Positions 44,399 to 51,546 of a stretch of DNA of 64,000 nucleotides are shown piece after piece (positions within the stretch are counted from its first letter, which is position 1; each line of letters starts with the position of its first letter). The notes beneath the pieces were generated by a model. It made no database searches and had not been told where the DNA came from. It worked only from the letters and a program-made list of their open reading frames with translations. Source of the DNA: Rhodoferax sediminis. GTDB lineage: Bacteria > Pseudomonadota > Gammaproteobacteria > Burkholderiales > Burkholderiaceae_C. Location: positions 4,167,001 through 4,231,000 of the forward strand of contig NZ_CP035503.1 of the NCBI RefSeq assembly GCF_006970865.1. Reading direction: 5' to 3'. Both the position numbers and the translations under genes were made by a program.

Positions 44399-44608
44399 TT
44401 GACACCAAAAATTGTGATAGCGGAACTTGAGCGCTATGAAGCCGAACTCACCAGAATCCTGCGCGGATTCAAGCGAACCTCGAGCGGCATCTACATTGGC
44501 GAAGGCGATGATCCTCTCTACCGGCATTACGCTCGCGAGCTTGTCGATCTTTACAACGACGCGCTCGGACAGAATATCTATTCAAGACAGTGTCGGCCGA
44601 ATACTTGA
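44399..44608 (+). CDS. N-terminal fragment of the TIR-like gene (frameshifted)
   Basis: A 69-aa frame starting at TTG 44399 behind GGAGA. It reads IVIAELERYEAELTRILRG ... ELVDLYNDALGQNIYSRQ, a charged helical region that in full-length relatives, as I recall them, runs straight into the sequence now found in the next frame (VSAEYLNGFGMYGAPSFKGVE). The stop at 44608 comes 19 nt after the next frame opens. A single lost base near 44588-44590 would explain it; no slippery heptamer is present. Either a pseudogene or a sequencing error. Confidence 0.6.
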   Translation: MTPKIVIAELERYEAELTRILRGFKRTSSGIYIGEGDDPLYRHYARELVDLYNDALGQNIYSRQCRPNT

Positions 44609-45186
44609 ATGGATTCGGCATGTACGGTGCGCCCTCCTTCAAGGGCGTCGAGAACATTCTTTCGGTGGTCAAAGCCTCCATAACCAGACTGCGCCGCTCG
44701 CCTGAGCTACTGGCGAAGAGACAGTCACAAGAGGCACGGCGCCATCGAGAGAATGTGTTCATCATCCACGGCCGCGACGAAGCCAAGTGGCGAGAACTGA
44801 AGGACATTGTCAAGTCAGCGTTCCGCCTTAACCCGGTTGTTCTCATGGAACAACCGGACGCGGGCTGCAAGACTGTTATTGAGAAGTTTGAAAAATACGC
44901 ACAAACCTGCACATATGCCATTGCAGTATTCACACCTGACGATGAGGTCAAGTCTGATCAAGAAATCTATCTTCAAGCCCGGCCAAACGTGATATACGAG
45001 CTCGGCTGGTTCTGCGGTCAACTTGGTCGCGGTGGGGCAATGCTTCTACTCAAGGAAGGTACGGAGCTTTTCTCCGACTTTGGCGGCATCATCCAGAAGC
45101 GCTTCAGAAACAACGTATCCGAACGGCTACTCGAGATCCGCCAAGACCTGGAGGCTGCTGGTGTACTACCGCCCACCGAGGCATAA
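44590..45186 (+). CDS. TIR-like domain protein (CAP12/Pycsar effector type)
   Basis: A 198-aa frame from GTG 44590. From about residue 55 it matches the predicted nucleotide-binding TIR-like family (PF10137): VFIIHGRDEAKW, VVLMEQPDAGCKTVIEKFE, AIAVFTPDDE, then RPNVIYELGWFCGQLGRGGA. Glu137 in YELGW is at the place of the catalytic glutamate of TIR NADases, so NAD+ cleavage is the expected activity. In CBASS and Pycsar systems such domains act as abortive-infection effectors, but no cyclase is nearby. The N-terminus is in another frame (44399-44608). Stop TAA lies within the GCATAAC box of attC-like site 2. Confidence 0.8.
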   Translation: MSAEYLNGFGMYGAPSFKGVENILSVVKASITRLRRSPELLAKRQSQEARRHRENVFIIHGRDEAKWRELKDIVKSAFRLNPVVLMEQPDAGCKTVIEKFEKYAQTCTYAIAVFTPDDEVKSDQEIYLQARPNVIYELGWFCGQLGRGGAMLLLKEGTELFSDFGGIIQKRFRNNVSERLLEIRQDLEAAGVLPPTEA

Positions 45187-45236
45187 CTCTGACCTTGTGA
45201 TTTGTCCGCTCACTTTCTCCAAACTACTCGTTAGAG
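45181..45236 (+). other. attC-like site 2
   Basis: GCATAAC (45181-45187, containing the stop codon of the TIR-like gene) and GTTAGAG (45230-45236) form the outer boxes with TAAC/GTTA complementarity. Seven nucleotides inside each lie TTG and CAA. Total 56 nt. The pairing is weak outside these boxes. Confidence 0.35.
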
Positions 45237-45245
45237 GTTGCCAAA

Positions 45246-45743
45246 ATGACCGCTGCCGCACGTGAGGTATTGGAAGATTGCCGTGGCGCGATCGACGGCC
45301 TAGTCGATGGCATACAAGGTCGGGATTGGCGTAGGCAATGGATACTGTCCATCGTGTTGCTTCGCGCGATTGGGCATGTGTTGGACAAGGTGGATGGCTC
45401 ACGGAGCTCGGCCGCACGAGCCGCAATAGACAAGTGGTGGGCCGGCGTCAAACAGGCGCGCCCTTCGATCTTCTGGGATTTTATTGAGGAGGAGCGCAAT
45501 TCTGTCCTAAAGCAGTACCAGAGCAATGCGGGGCAGGGTGTGACAGTTCGACTCAGTGGAATGCAGATGGGGGCCAATGGAGCCCCCTCGAAGGTTGACC
45601 CACCGATGCCGGCCATCTATCACTACGTATTAAATGACGGCCCATTTAAGGGCCGGGACCACCGCGATGTGCTACGAAAGGCGCTGGCGTGGTGGGAACA
45701 ACAATTGGCGACCGTCGACGAGGCAATTCAAGGCAGCGCATGA
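45246..45743 (+). CDS. Hypothetical protein in cassette 2
   Basis: A 165-aa soluble protein I do not recognise. It starts with ATG 45246, 9 nt after the GTTAGAG core. The first 60 residues are helical with AAREVLEDCRGAIDGLVDGI; FWDFIEEERNSVLKQYQ (about 76-92) resembles the acidic-arginine helix of some HEPN-like proteins, but the R-X4-6-H nuclease motif is absent. Then comes a linker and a C-terminal helical segment rich in Trp and Arg (DHRDVLRKALAWWEQQL). Mixed GC, 53-63% in two sampled lines. It could be a cargo gene of any kind. Confidence 0.6.
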   Translation: MTAAAREVLEDCRGAIDGLVDGIQGRDWRRQWILSIVLLRAIGHVLDKVDGSRSSAARAAIDKWWAGVKQARPSIFWDFIEEERNSVLKQYQSNAGQGVTVRLSGMQMGANGAPSKVDPPMPAIYHYVLNDGPFKGRDHRDVLRKALAWWEQQLATVDEAIQGSA

Positions 45744-45932
45744 AAGGCGTGAGACTTTTGCGACGAAAGCCTCGCGTCGAGCGGACCAGCCAACAACGGT
45801 GATGTTGGCTGCCCTTGAGGCTTTGCTGCTTTGCTGCTTTACGGTATCTGCATGGCGTTGGTAGCAGCGTTGCTGTCAAACGTCGTGCTTGTCTCGCTTC
45901 GGAGGTTAGGGCCATGAGCCCATCTTTTGCGA
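45744..45932. other. Non-coding tail of cassette 2 with hairpins
   Basis: AGCCAACA and TGTTGGCT form an 8-bp hairpin near 45790-45812, GCTGCT and AGCAGC can pair further on, and the stretch ends with GTTAGGG (45905-45911). It may be a long attC-type site, but no left R box is convincing. No gene is seen. Confidence 0.35.
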
Positions 45933-47312
45933 TTACTCCAGTTTGTCGTTATCCGATGCTTTTGGCCGTGATGCAGCACGCCGGCGTGCGCTCCACCAGC
46001 GCAGCAGGCCATACGACAGGCGGATTTTTTCGTCGCCGACCGGCAGATCGGCGCGCGCGAGGATCCACGATGATTTGCTGAAGGCAATCTGCTGCGCCGG
46101 GTACACGCTGCGGTGGCCGATGATGAGATAGGCAGCGACGCAGGCGCCGGCCACATACAGGGTCGAATCGGCGCCGAACAGTTCCACGCCCATGAAGATG
46201 GCTGCGATCGGTGCGTTGGAGGCCGATGCCACGACGGCCACCAGGCCCACGGCCGCACCCAGCGCCGACGCCAGTCCGAGCACGTGCGCGAACGCACCGC
46301 CCAGGACCGCCCCGATCACAAACTGCGGCGTGACGATGCCGCCGTAAAAGCCCGACCCCAGCGTGATCGCCACCAGGAGCGCCTTCCACAGGAAGCCGAG
46401 GTACGGCATCGGCTCGCCGTGCAGGGCACGCTCCATCATCGGCAAACTCAGGCCGAGGTAATCCGGGGGGATGACCATGATCAACAGCGCCAGCACCACG
46501 CCGCCCAGCAGCGGCACCAGTGGCGGCCACAGCGCGTAGCGATCGCGCAAGCGCCCGAACAGGCGCTTGGCCACCTGCAACAGTTCGACAAACACCCACG
46601 CGGCCGCGCCGCACAGAATTCCGATCAACACCGTCTTCAGAAACAGCAGCTCGGTGAAATCGCTGACGAATGCAATGTGGTAAGTGGAATACGGCACGCC
46701 CAGATACTTGCTGACCTGGAACGCGGTGACCCCCGCCACGATGCCGGGAAACAGGAAGTCGTGGCGAATGCGGCCGATGGCCAGCATCTCCACGCCGTAG
46801 ATCGCACCGGCAATCGGCGTGCCGAACACGCTGGCAAAACCGGCGCTGACGCCACACGCGACCAGACGCTTGCGCAACTCCGGATTGAGATGCAGCAGCT
46901 GGCCGATGCCGGCCGCAAAGCTGGCGCCGATGTGAGAGCACGGGCCTTCCTTGCCGGCCGAGCCGCCGCAGCCCAGCGTGATCAACGCAGCGAGCGGCTT
47001 CACCCAAAGGGTGCGAAACGGCATCTTGCCGTGCTGCTCGTTCACCGAGACGATCGGCGAATCCTTCAAGCTGCTGCGACTCGTGCGATAGCCAAAGTGC
47101 AGCAACAGGCCATTGGCGAGGCCGCCGATCACCAGCAGGCTCATCTGCAGCCATAGCGGCACCGCATACACACGCCCCTCGGTGGCAAACAGGATACGCA
47201 GGAAGACGCTGCAGCCCACGCCGATCACGGCGCCGGTCACGATCGACAGCACCAGCCATTGCACCACCGTCGCGAGCATCACGAGCGGTTCGACGAGGTG
47301 GGGGCGGGGCAT
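45933..47312 (-). CDS. clcA: ClC-family chloride channel/transporter
   Basis: A 459-aa ClC protein. GSAGKEGPCSHIG (118-128) with the gating Glu122 and SGFYGGIVTPQF, the GxFxP-like segment, are present. The Glu at the gate suggests a Cl-/H+ exchanger or gated channel. ATG 47312 (MPRPHLVEPLV) is chosen; 81 open codons upstream are not expected. The extra C-terminal residues are not a CBS pair. A minus-strand TATACT at 47346-47351 could be the -10 of its promoter. Confidence 0.9.
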   Translation of the reverse strand: MPRPHLVEPLVMLATVVQWLVLSIVTGAVIGVGCSVFLRILFATEGRVYAVPLWLQMSLLVIGGLANGLLLHFGYRTSRSSLKDSPIVSVNEQHGKMPFRTLWVKPLAALITLGCGGSAGKEGPCSHIGASFAAGIGQLLHLNPELRKRLVACGVSAGFASVFGTPIAGAIYGVEMLAIGRIRHDFLFPGIVAGVTAFQVSKYLGVPYSTYHIAFVSDFTELLFLKTVLIGILCGAAAWVFVELLQVAKRLFGRLRDRYALWPPLVPLLGGVVLALLIMVIPPDYLGLSLPMMERALHGEPMPYLGFLWKALLVAITLGSGFYGGIVTPQFVIGAVLGGAFAHVLGLASALGAAVGLVAVVASASNAPIAAIFMGVELFGADSTLYVAGACVAAYLIIGHRSVYPAQQIAFSKSSWILARADLPVGDEKIRLSYGLLRWWSARRRAASRPKASDNDKLE

Positions 47313-47504
47313 GGCGTGGCACTGGATCGGGTGATGACTGGCGCGCCAGTATAGGGCGGCGCCAGCACAGCCGCCGACCCAGCGCTCGAACAAAAAATGG
47401 CCTATACCTGTAAGAATCCGCAGCGCGGCCCGACTACCCCTCACGACAGACAGGATAAAGGCGCCGGATCGTCGCGGTGCCTTCCCAACGACTGGAGACG
47501 ATGG

Positions 47505-48101
47505 ATGAACACGAACCCGCAAATCATTCACCCCGGCTGGCTGCGCGCCATGCACTGGATCAACGCGGTTGCGGTGGTCACGCTGGTGATGAGCGGCTGG
47601 CGCATTTACGACGCCACCGGCTTCATGGGCTTCGAGATTCCGGCCGTCCTGACGCTGGGCGGCTGGTTAGGGGGCGCCATTCAGTGGCACTTCGCGGCGA
47701 TGTGGGTACTCGGCATCAACGGCCTGCTGTACCTGGCGCTGAACATCGGCACCGGACGGCTGGCGCGCAAGTTCTTCCCGCTGTCACCCAGGGCGCTCGC
47801 CGCCGACATCCGGGCCGCGCTGGCCGGCAAGCTGGCGCACGCGGACCCGCGCCACTACAACATGGTGCAGCGCCTGGCCTACCTGTTCGTGATGCTGGAC
47901 AGCGTGCTGCTGGTGCTGTCCGGGCTGGTGCTGTGGAAGTCGGTGCAGTTTCCGCTGTTGCGCGAACTGCTGGGCGGCTACGAGGTGGCGCGCCGGGTTC
48001 ATTTTCTGGCCATGGCCGCGCTGGTGGCGTTCGCGGTGGTGCACCTCACGATGGTGGCGCTGGTGCCACGCACGCTGGTCTACATGGTCCGTGGCCGCTG
48101 A
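47505..48101 (+). CDS. Cytochrome b561-type membrane subunit
   Basis: A 198-aa di-heme cytochrome b of the Ni-hydrogenase/formate-dehydrogenase type: four membrane helices with His residues in RAMHWINAVAVV, IQWHFAAMWVLGING and RRVHFLAMAALVAFAVVHL. ATG 47505 follows GGAGACGATG. It is paired with a molybdopterin oxidoreductase gene 97 nt downstream and would carry electrons between the quinone pool and that enzyme. The unrelated MsrQ type is not present. Confidence 0.9.
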   Translation: MNTNPQIIHPGWLRAMHWINAVAVVTLVMSGWRIYDATGFMGFEIPAVLTLGGWLGGAIQWHFAAMWVLGINGLLYLALNIGTGRLARKFFPLSPRALAADIRAALAGKLAHADPRHYNMVQRLAYLFVMLDSVLLVLSGLVLWKSVQFPLLRELLGGYEVARRVHFLAMAALVAFAVVHLTMVALVPRTLVYMVRGR

Positions 48102-48113
48102 GGAGATGCTATG

Positions 48114-48190
48114 AACCCCACGCTCATCACAATGTGTATTCGCTGTCCCCCCGAGGAGGCGCCTGCCTCCTTTGAGGCGGCTCGGCGGGA
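48114..48190 (+). repeat. Dispersed repeat family B, copy 1
   Basis: AACCCCACGCTCATCACAAT, then CGCTGTCCCCCCGAGGAGGC, a GGAGGC/GCCTCC palindrome and CGGCTCGGCGGG. It lies between the cytochrome b and oxidoreductase genes. The reverse of a second copy is at 54313-54383. Confidence 0.65.
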
Positions 48191-48198
48191 GGCATGAC

Positions 48199-48975
48199 AT
48201 GCAAATCAAAACCCCAAAATTCCTCCTGAGCAGCGGCGACGCCATCCTGAAAGAAGCCGTGCAGCGGCTGGCGCAGCCGGGCCGGCGCGACTTCCTGCGG
48301 CGCTCGCTCACGCTCGGCGGCCTGTCCATGCTGACTGGCTGCTCGCTCTCAAGCAACGACAGCGTGGACGCGGCCTTGACCCGGGTCTCGCGCTTCAACG
48401 ACGACGTGCAGGCCTGGCTGTTCGATCCGAACCGGCTGGCGCCCACCTACCCCGAATCGATGATCACGCGCCCGTTCCCGTTCAATGCCTATTACACGCA
48501 GGACCAGGTGCGCCACGTGGACGCGGACAGCTTCCGGCTCGAAGTCTCGGGCCGGGTCGCCGACAAGCACAGCTGGACCCTGCCCGAGCTGCGCGCCATG
48601 CCGCAGGTCGACCAGATCACGCGCCACATCTGCGTGGAGGGCTGGAGCGCGATCGGGCGCTGGGGCGGTGTGCCATTCGCGAGTTTTCTGCGCCGCGTCG
48701 GCGCCGACCTGACGGCCAAGTATGTCGGCTTCATGTGTTTTGATGACTACTACACCAGCATCGACATGCCGACCGCGCTGCACCCGCAAACGCAGCTGAC
48801 GCTGAGCTATGACGGCCAGATCCTGCCGCCCAAATACGGCTTCCCGATGAAGCTGCGCATGCCGACCAAGCTCGGCTACAAGAACCCGAAATACATCAAG
48901 GCGATCTTCGTCACCAACACCTACCCGGGTGGCTACTGGGAAGACCAGGGCTACAACTGGTTCGGAGGCAGTTGA
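48199..48975 (+). CDS. Molybdopterin-dependent oxidoreductase (sulfite oxidase fold), Tat-exported
   Basis: A 258-aa periplasmic enzyme of the MsrP/YedY-like sulfite oxidase family. The Tat signal is GRRDFLRRSLTLGG (28-41), followed by LTGC (Cys48), a possible lipobox. The molybdenum ligand is Cys145 in HICVEGWSAIGRWGG. ATG 48199 has GGGAGG in front. MsrP repairs oxidised methionine; this protein is smaller and is linked to a b561 cytochrome, so its substrate may differ. Confidence 0.88.
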   Translation: MQIKTPKFLLSSGDAILKEAVQRLAQPGRRDFLRRSLTLGGLSMLTGCSLSSNDSVDAALTRVSRFNDDVQAWLFDPNRLAPTYPESMITRPFPFNAYYTQDQVRHVDADSFRLEVSGRVADKHSWTLPELRAMPQVDQITRHICVEGWSAIGRWGGVPFASFLRRVGADLTAKYVGFMCFDDYYTSIDMPTALHPQTQLTLSYDGQILPPKYGFPMKLRMPTKLGYKNPKYIKAIFVTNTYPGGYWEDQGYNWFGGS

Positions 48976-48994
48976 GCCCGGCTCAGCGGCGCCT

Positions 48995-49939
48995 TCAGCG
49001 CCAGACCTTGTCCAGCGCCGCCCACGCGCTCGCCACCACCGGCTCGGCCACGCGCGCTCTCAGGCAGACAAAGCTCAGCACGCAGTCCAGGCTGACCCGG
49101 TCGGCGATCACCAGGCCGTGCGCCTGGCTCTCCCGAATCGCAATCGAGTCGCGCACCAGCGACAGGCCGACGCCCGACTTGACCAGATCCAGCATCGAGG
49201 CCTCCTGGTCCACCAGCGCCACGCGCCGGGGCTCCAGCCCGGTCAGCGAGCCGGGGCCGAACACGCCGGCGAGCACGCGGTGGTGCGCCGATGCGGGCGG
49301 CGTGGCCAGCCACGGCAAGGCCGCCAGCGCTTTCCAGTCGCGGCCCAGCACCTGCGGGCCCCAGCCGGCCGGGGCCAGCACGCGGTAGCTGAAGTGAGTG
49401 AGCTCCTTTGCTTCGAAATGAATAGCGGCTTGCCTGGTCTCCATATGGGCTAGCGGCTGATTTGATTCAGAATTGACCGGGAGGCCAAGGTAGAACCCGA
49501 CGTCGAGTTCGCCGCGCGAAATTTGCGCCAGCACGTCGCCGCTCATGCCCTGGCGCAGCTCGGTCTCGATCTGCGGCGCCGACTCCACCAGTTCCTTCAA
49601 AAACGCGCCGAGCCGGGTGAATGCCGGGTCCAGGATGGTGCCGATGCGCAGCACGCCGCGCAGCGTGTTGTGCAGGCGCAGTGCCGCCTGGTTGAAATCG
49701 ACGAGCGAGGCCAGCACTTTTTCCGCCTGCGGCAGCAGCGCCGCGCCGTCGCGCGTGAGCACCAGTCCCTGCGGCGTGCGCGTGAACAGCGCCAGCCCCG
49801 TACTCTGCGCCAGGCTCTTGAGTTGCAGGCTGACGGCCGGCTGGCTCAGGTGCAGCCGCATGGCCGCACGCGAGACATTGCCTTCGCGCGCCACGGCTAC
49901 AAAGGCGCGTAGAGTTTGGGGGTCGAGGTGGCCGCTCAT
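48995..49939 (-). CDS. LysR-family transcriptional regulator
   Basis: A 314-aa LysR regulator. The winged HTH is at residues 5-60 ([28 protein letters not shown]), followed by a periplasmic-binding-like effector domain. ATG 49939 is chosen over a TTG at 49948. Residues about 157-175 ([19 protein letters not shown]) are encoded by a copy of repeat family A and extend a loop in the effector domain. Divergent from mmsA, with repeated TTTGGCGA-like sites between, so it probably controls mmsA and the GMC oxidoreductase. Confidence 0.92.
   Translation of the reverse strand: MSGHLDPQTLRAFVAVAREGNVSRAAMRLHLSQPAVSLQLKSLAQSTGLALFTRTPQGLVLTRDGAALLPQAEKVLASLVDFNQAALRLHNTLRGVLRIGTILDPAFTRLGAFLKELVESAPQIETELRQGMSGDVLAQISRGELDVGFYLGLPVNSESNQPLAHMETRQAAIHFEAKELTHFSYRVLAPAGWGPQVLGRDWKALAALPWLATPPASAHHRVLAGVFGPGSLTGLEPRRVALVDQEASMLDLVKSGVGLSLVRDSIAIRESQAHGLVIADRVSLDCVLSFVCLRARVAEPVVASAWAALDKVWR
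49415..49470 (-). repeat. Dispersed repeat family A inserted in the LysR gene
   Basis: The minus strand begins TGAATCAAATCAGCCGCTAG, continues CCCATATGGAGACCAGGCAA and ends GCCGCTATTCATTTC, the full order of repeat parts. It stays in frame and adds about 19 residues. Confidence 0.7.
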
Positions 49940-49940
49940 A

Positions 49941-50001
49941 TTTGCCAAATTTATACACTGGTTTTGGCGAATTCATTGGCAAACCATACTCATTTTGGCG
50001 A
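49941..50001. promoter_or_regulatory. Likely LysR operator between the regulator and mmsA
   Basis: TTTGCCAA (49941-49948) and its exact complement TTGGCAAA (49976-49983) form an 8-bp dyad over 27 nt. TTTTGGCGA recurs at 49962-49970 and 49993-50001. Four half-sites of one type in a divergent gap are what a LysR regulator would use. Confidence 0.55.
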
Positions 50002-50030
50002 CACTCGCCGCATTGACCAGGAGATTCATC

Positions 50031-51542
50031 ATGAGCACAGCAAATATTGACCATTACATCGGCGGCCGCGTGGTGGCCGGCACCTCGGGGCGCGCACAGG
50101 ACGTGTTCAACCCGGCCACCGGCTCTGTGACCGGGCGCGTGGCGATGGCCAGCCGCAGCGAGGTGGACAAGGCCGTGGCCGCCGCCCGCGCTGCTTTTCC
50201 GGCCTGGGCCGACACGCCGCCGCTGCGCCGCGCGCGCGTGCTGTTCAAGTTTCTGGAGCAGCTGAACGCCCACCGGGACGAACTCGCGCACCTGATCACC
50301 GCCGAGCACGGCAAGGTCTTTACCGACGCGCAGGGCGAGGTCTCGCGCGGCATCGACGTGGTGGAATTTGCCTGCGGCATTCCGCAACTGCTCAAGGGCG
50401 ACTTCACGGACCAGGTCTCGGGCGGCATGGACAACTGGACCCTGCGCCAGCCGCTGGGCGTGGTGGCCGGCATCACGCCGTTCAACTTTCCCGTGATGGT
50501 GCCGATGTGGATGTTCCCGGTGGCGATCGCCGCGGGCAACTGCTTCATCCTCAAGCCCAGCCCGATCGACCCGAGCGCCTCGCTCCTGATCGCCGCGCTG
50601 CTCAAAAAAGCCGGCCTGCCGGACGGCGTGTTCAACGTGGTGCAGGGCGACAAGGAGGCGGTGGATGCGCTGCTGGAGCACCCGGACGTGATGGCCGTGT
50701 CCTTCGTCGGCTCGACGCCGATTGCCAACTACATCTACGAGACCGGCGCGCACCACGGCAAGCGCGTGCAGGCGCTGGGCGGTGCCAAGAACCACATGGT
50801 GGTGATGCCCGACGCCGATCTGGAGCAGACCGTGGACGCGCTGGTCGGCGCGGGCTACGGCTCGGCCGGCGAGCGCTGCATGGCGGTCAGCGTCGCGGTG
50901 CTGGTGGGTGATGTCGCCGACAAGGTGGTGCCGCTGCTGGCCGAGCGCGCGAAGACGCTCAAGATCAAGAACGGCACCGCGCTGGACGCCGAGATGGGCC
51001 CGATCGTGACCGCGGCGGCGCACGCGCGCATCACCGGCTACATCGAACTGGGCGTCACCGAGGGCGCCAAATTGGTCGTCGATGGCCGCGGCTTTCGCGG
51101 CACCGACGCGGGCAAGGGCTGCGACAAGGGCTTCTGGATGGGCGGCACGCTGTTCGATCATGTCAAGCCCGGGATGCGCATCTACAAGGAGGAGATCTTC
51201 GGCCCGGTGCTGGGCTGCGTACGGGTCAAGGACTTCGGCGAGGCCGTCGAGCTGATCAACGCCCACGAGTTCGGCAACGGCGTGTCGTGCTTCACACGCG
51301 ACGGCCATGTGGCGCGCGAGTTTGCGCGGCGCATCCAGGTCGGCATGGTCGGCATCAACGTGCCGATCCCGGTGCCGATGGCCTGGCACGGTTTTGGCGG
51401 CTGGAAGAAGAGCCTGTTCGGCGACACGCACGCCTACGGCGAAGAGGGCGTGCGCTTCTACACCAAGCAAAAATCCATCATGCAGCGCTGGCCCGAGAGC
51501 ATTGGCAAGGGCGCGGAGTTTGCCATGCCGACGCCGAAGTGA
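50031..51542 (+). CDS. mmsA: Methylmalonate-semialdehyde dehydrogenase (CoA-acylating)
   Basis: A 503-aa aldehyde dehydrogenase that turns methylmalonate or malonate semialdehyde into propionyl- or acetyl-CoA in valine, beta-alanine or inositol breakdown. The catalytic Cys283 is in [14 protein letters not shown], and Asn152 in [15 protein letters not shown] is typical of MmsA. ATG 50031 follows AGGAGA; the frame is open for 160 codons upstream by chance. The GMC oxidoreductase starts 4 nt after it. Confidence 0.94.
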   Translation: MSTANIDHYIGGRVVAGTSGRAQDVFNPATGSVTGRVAMASRSEVDKAVAAARAAFPAWADTPPLRRARVLFKFLEQLNAHRDELAHLITAEHGKVFTDAQGEVSRGIDVVEFACGIPQLLKGDFTDQVSGGMDNWTLRQPLGVVAGITPFNFPVMVPMWMFPVAIAAGNCFILKPSPIDPSASLLIAALLKKAGLPDGVFNVVQGDKEAVDALLEHPDVMAVSFVGSTPIANYIYETGAHHGKRVQALGGAKNHMVVMPDADLEQTVDALVGAGYGSAGERCMAVSVAVLVGDVADKVVPLLAERAKTLKIKNGTALDAEMGPIVTAAAHARITGYIELGVTEGAKLVVDGRGFRGTDAGKGCDKGFWMGGTLFDHVKPGMRIYKEEIFGPVLGCVRVKDFGEAVELINAHEFGNGVSCFTRDGHVAREFARRIQVGMVGINVPIPVPMAWHGFGGWKKSLFGDTHAYGEEGVRFYTKQKSIMQRWPESIGKGAEFAMPTPK

Positions 51543-51546
51543 ATCG

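Larger units (their letters stand above)
44262..45911 (+). mobile_element. Putative integron-derived cassette array without integrase (CALIN-like)
   Basis: Two plus-strand genes lie between three GTTRRRY-type cores: GTTAGGC (44376), GTTAGAG (45230) and GTTAGGG (45905; last base G, not Y). Start codons come 16 nt (ATG 45246) and 23 nt (TTG 44399) after a core, with no room for a promoter. Two sampled 60-nt lines inside the first gene have 28 and 25 G+C (47%, 42%) against 42 (70%) in one just before. The first core has a strong imperfect palindrome, the second a weak R/L-box arrangement, the third none clear. No integrase or transposase is in the window. Inference, needs an attC model search. 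Confidence 0.5.

Noticed and set aside
44580..44600. Programmed ribosomal frameshifting in the TIR-like gene
   Set aside because: No X-XXY-YYZ slippery heptamer and no obvious stimulating stem at the join; a single-base deletion is simpler.
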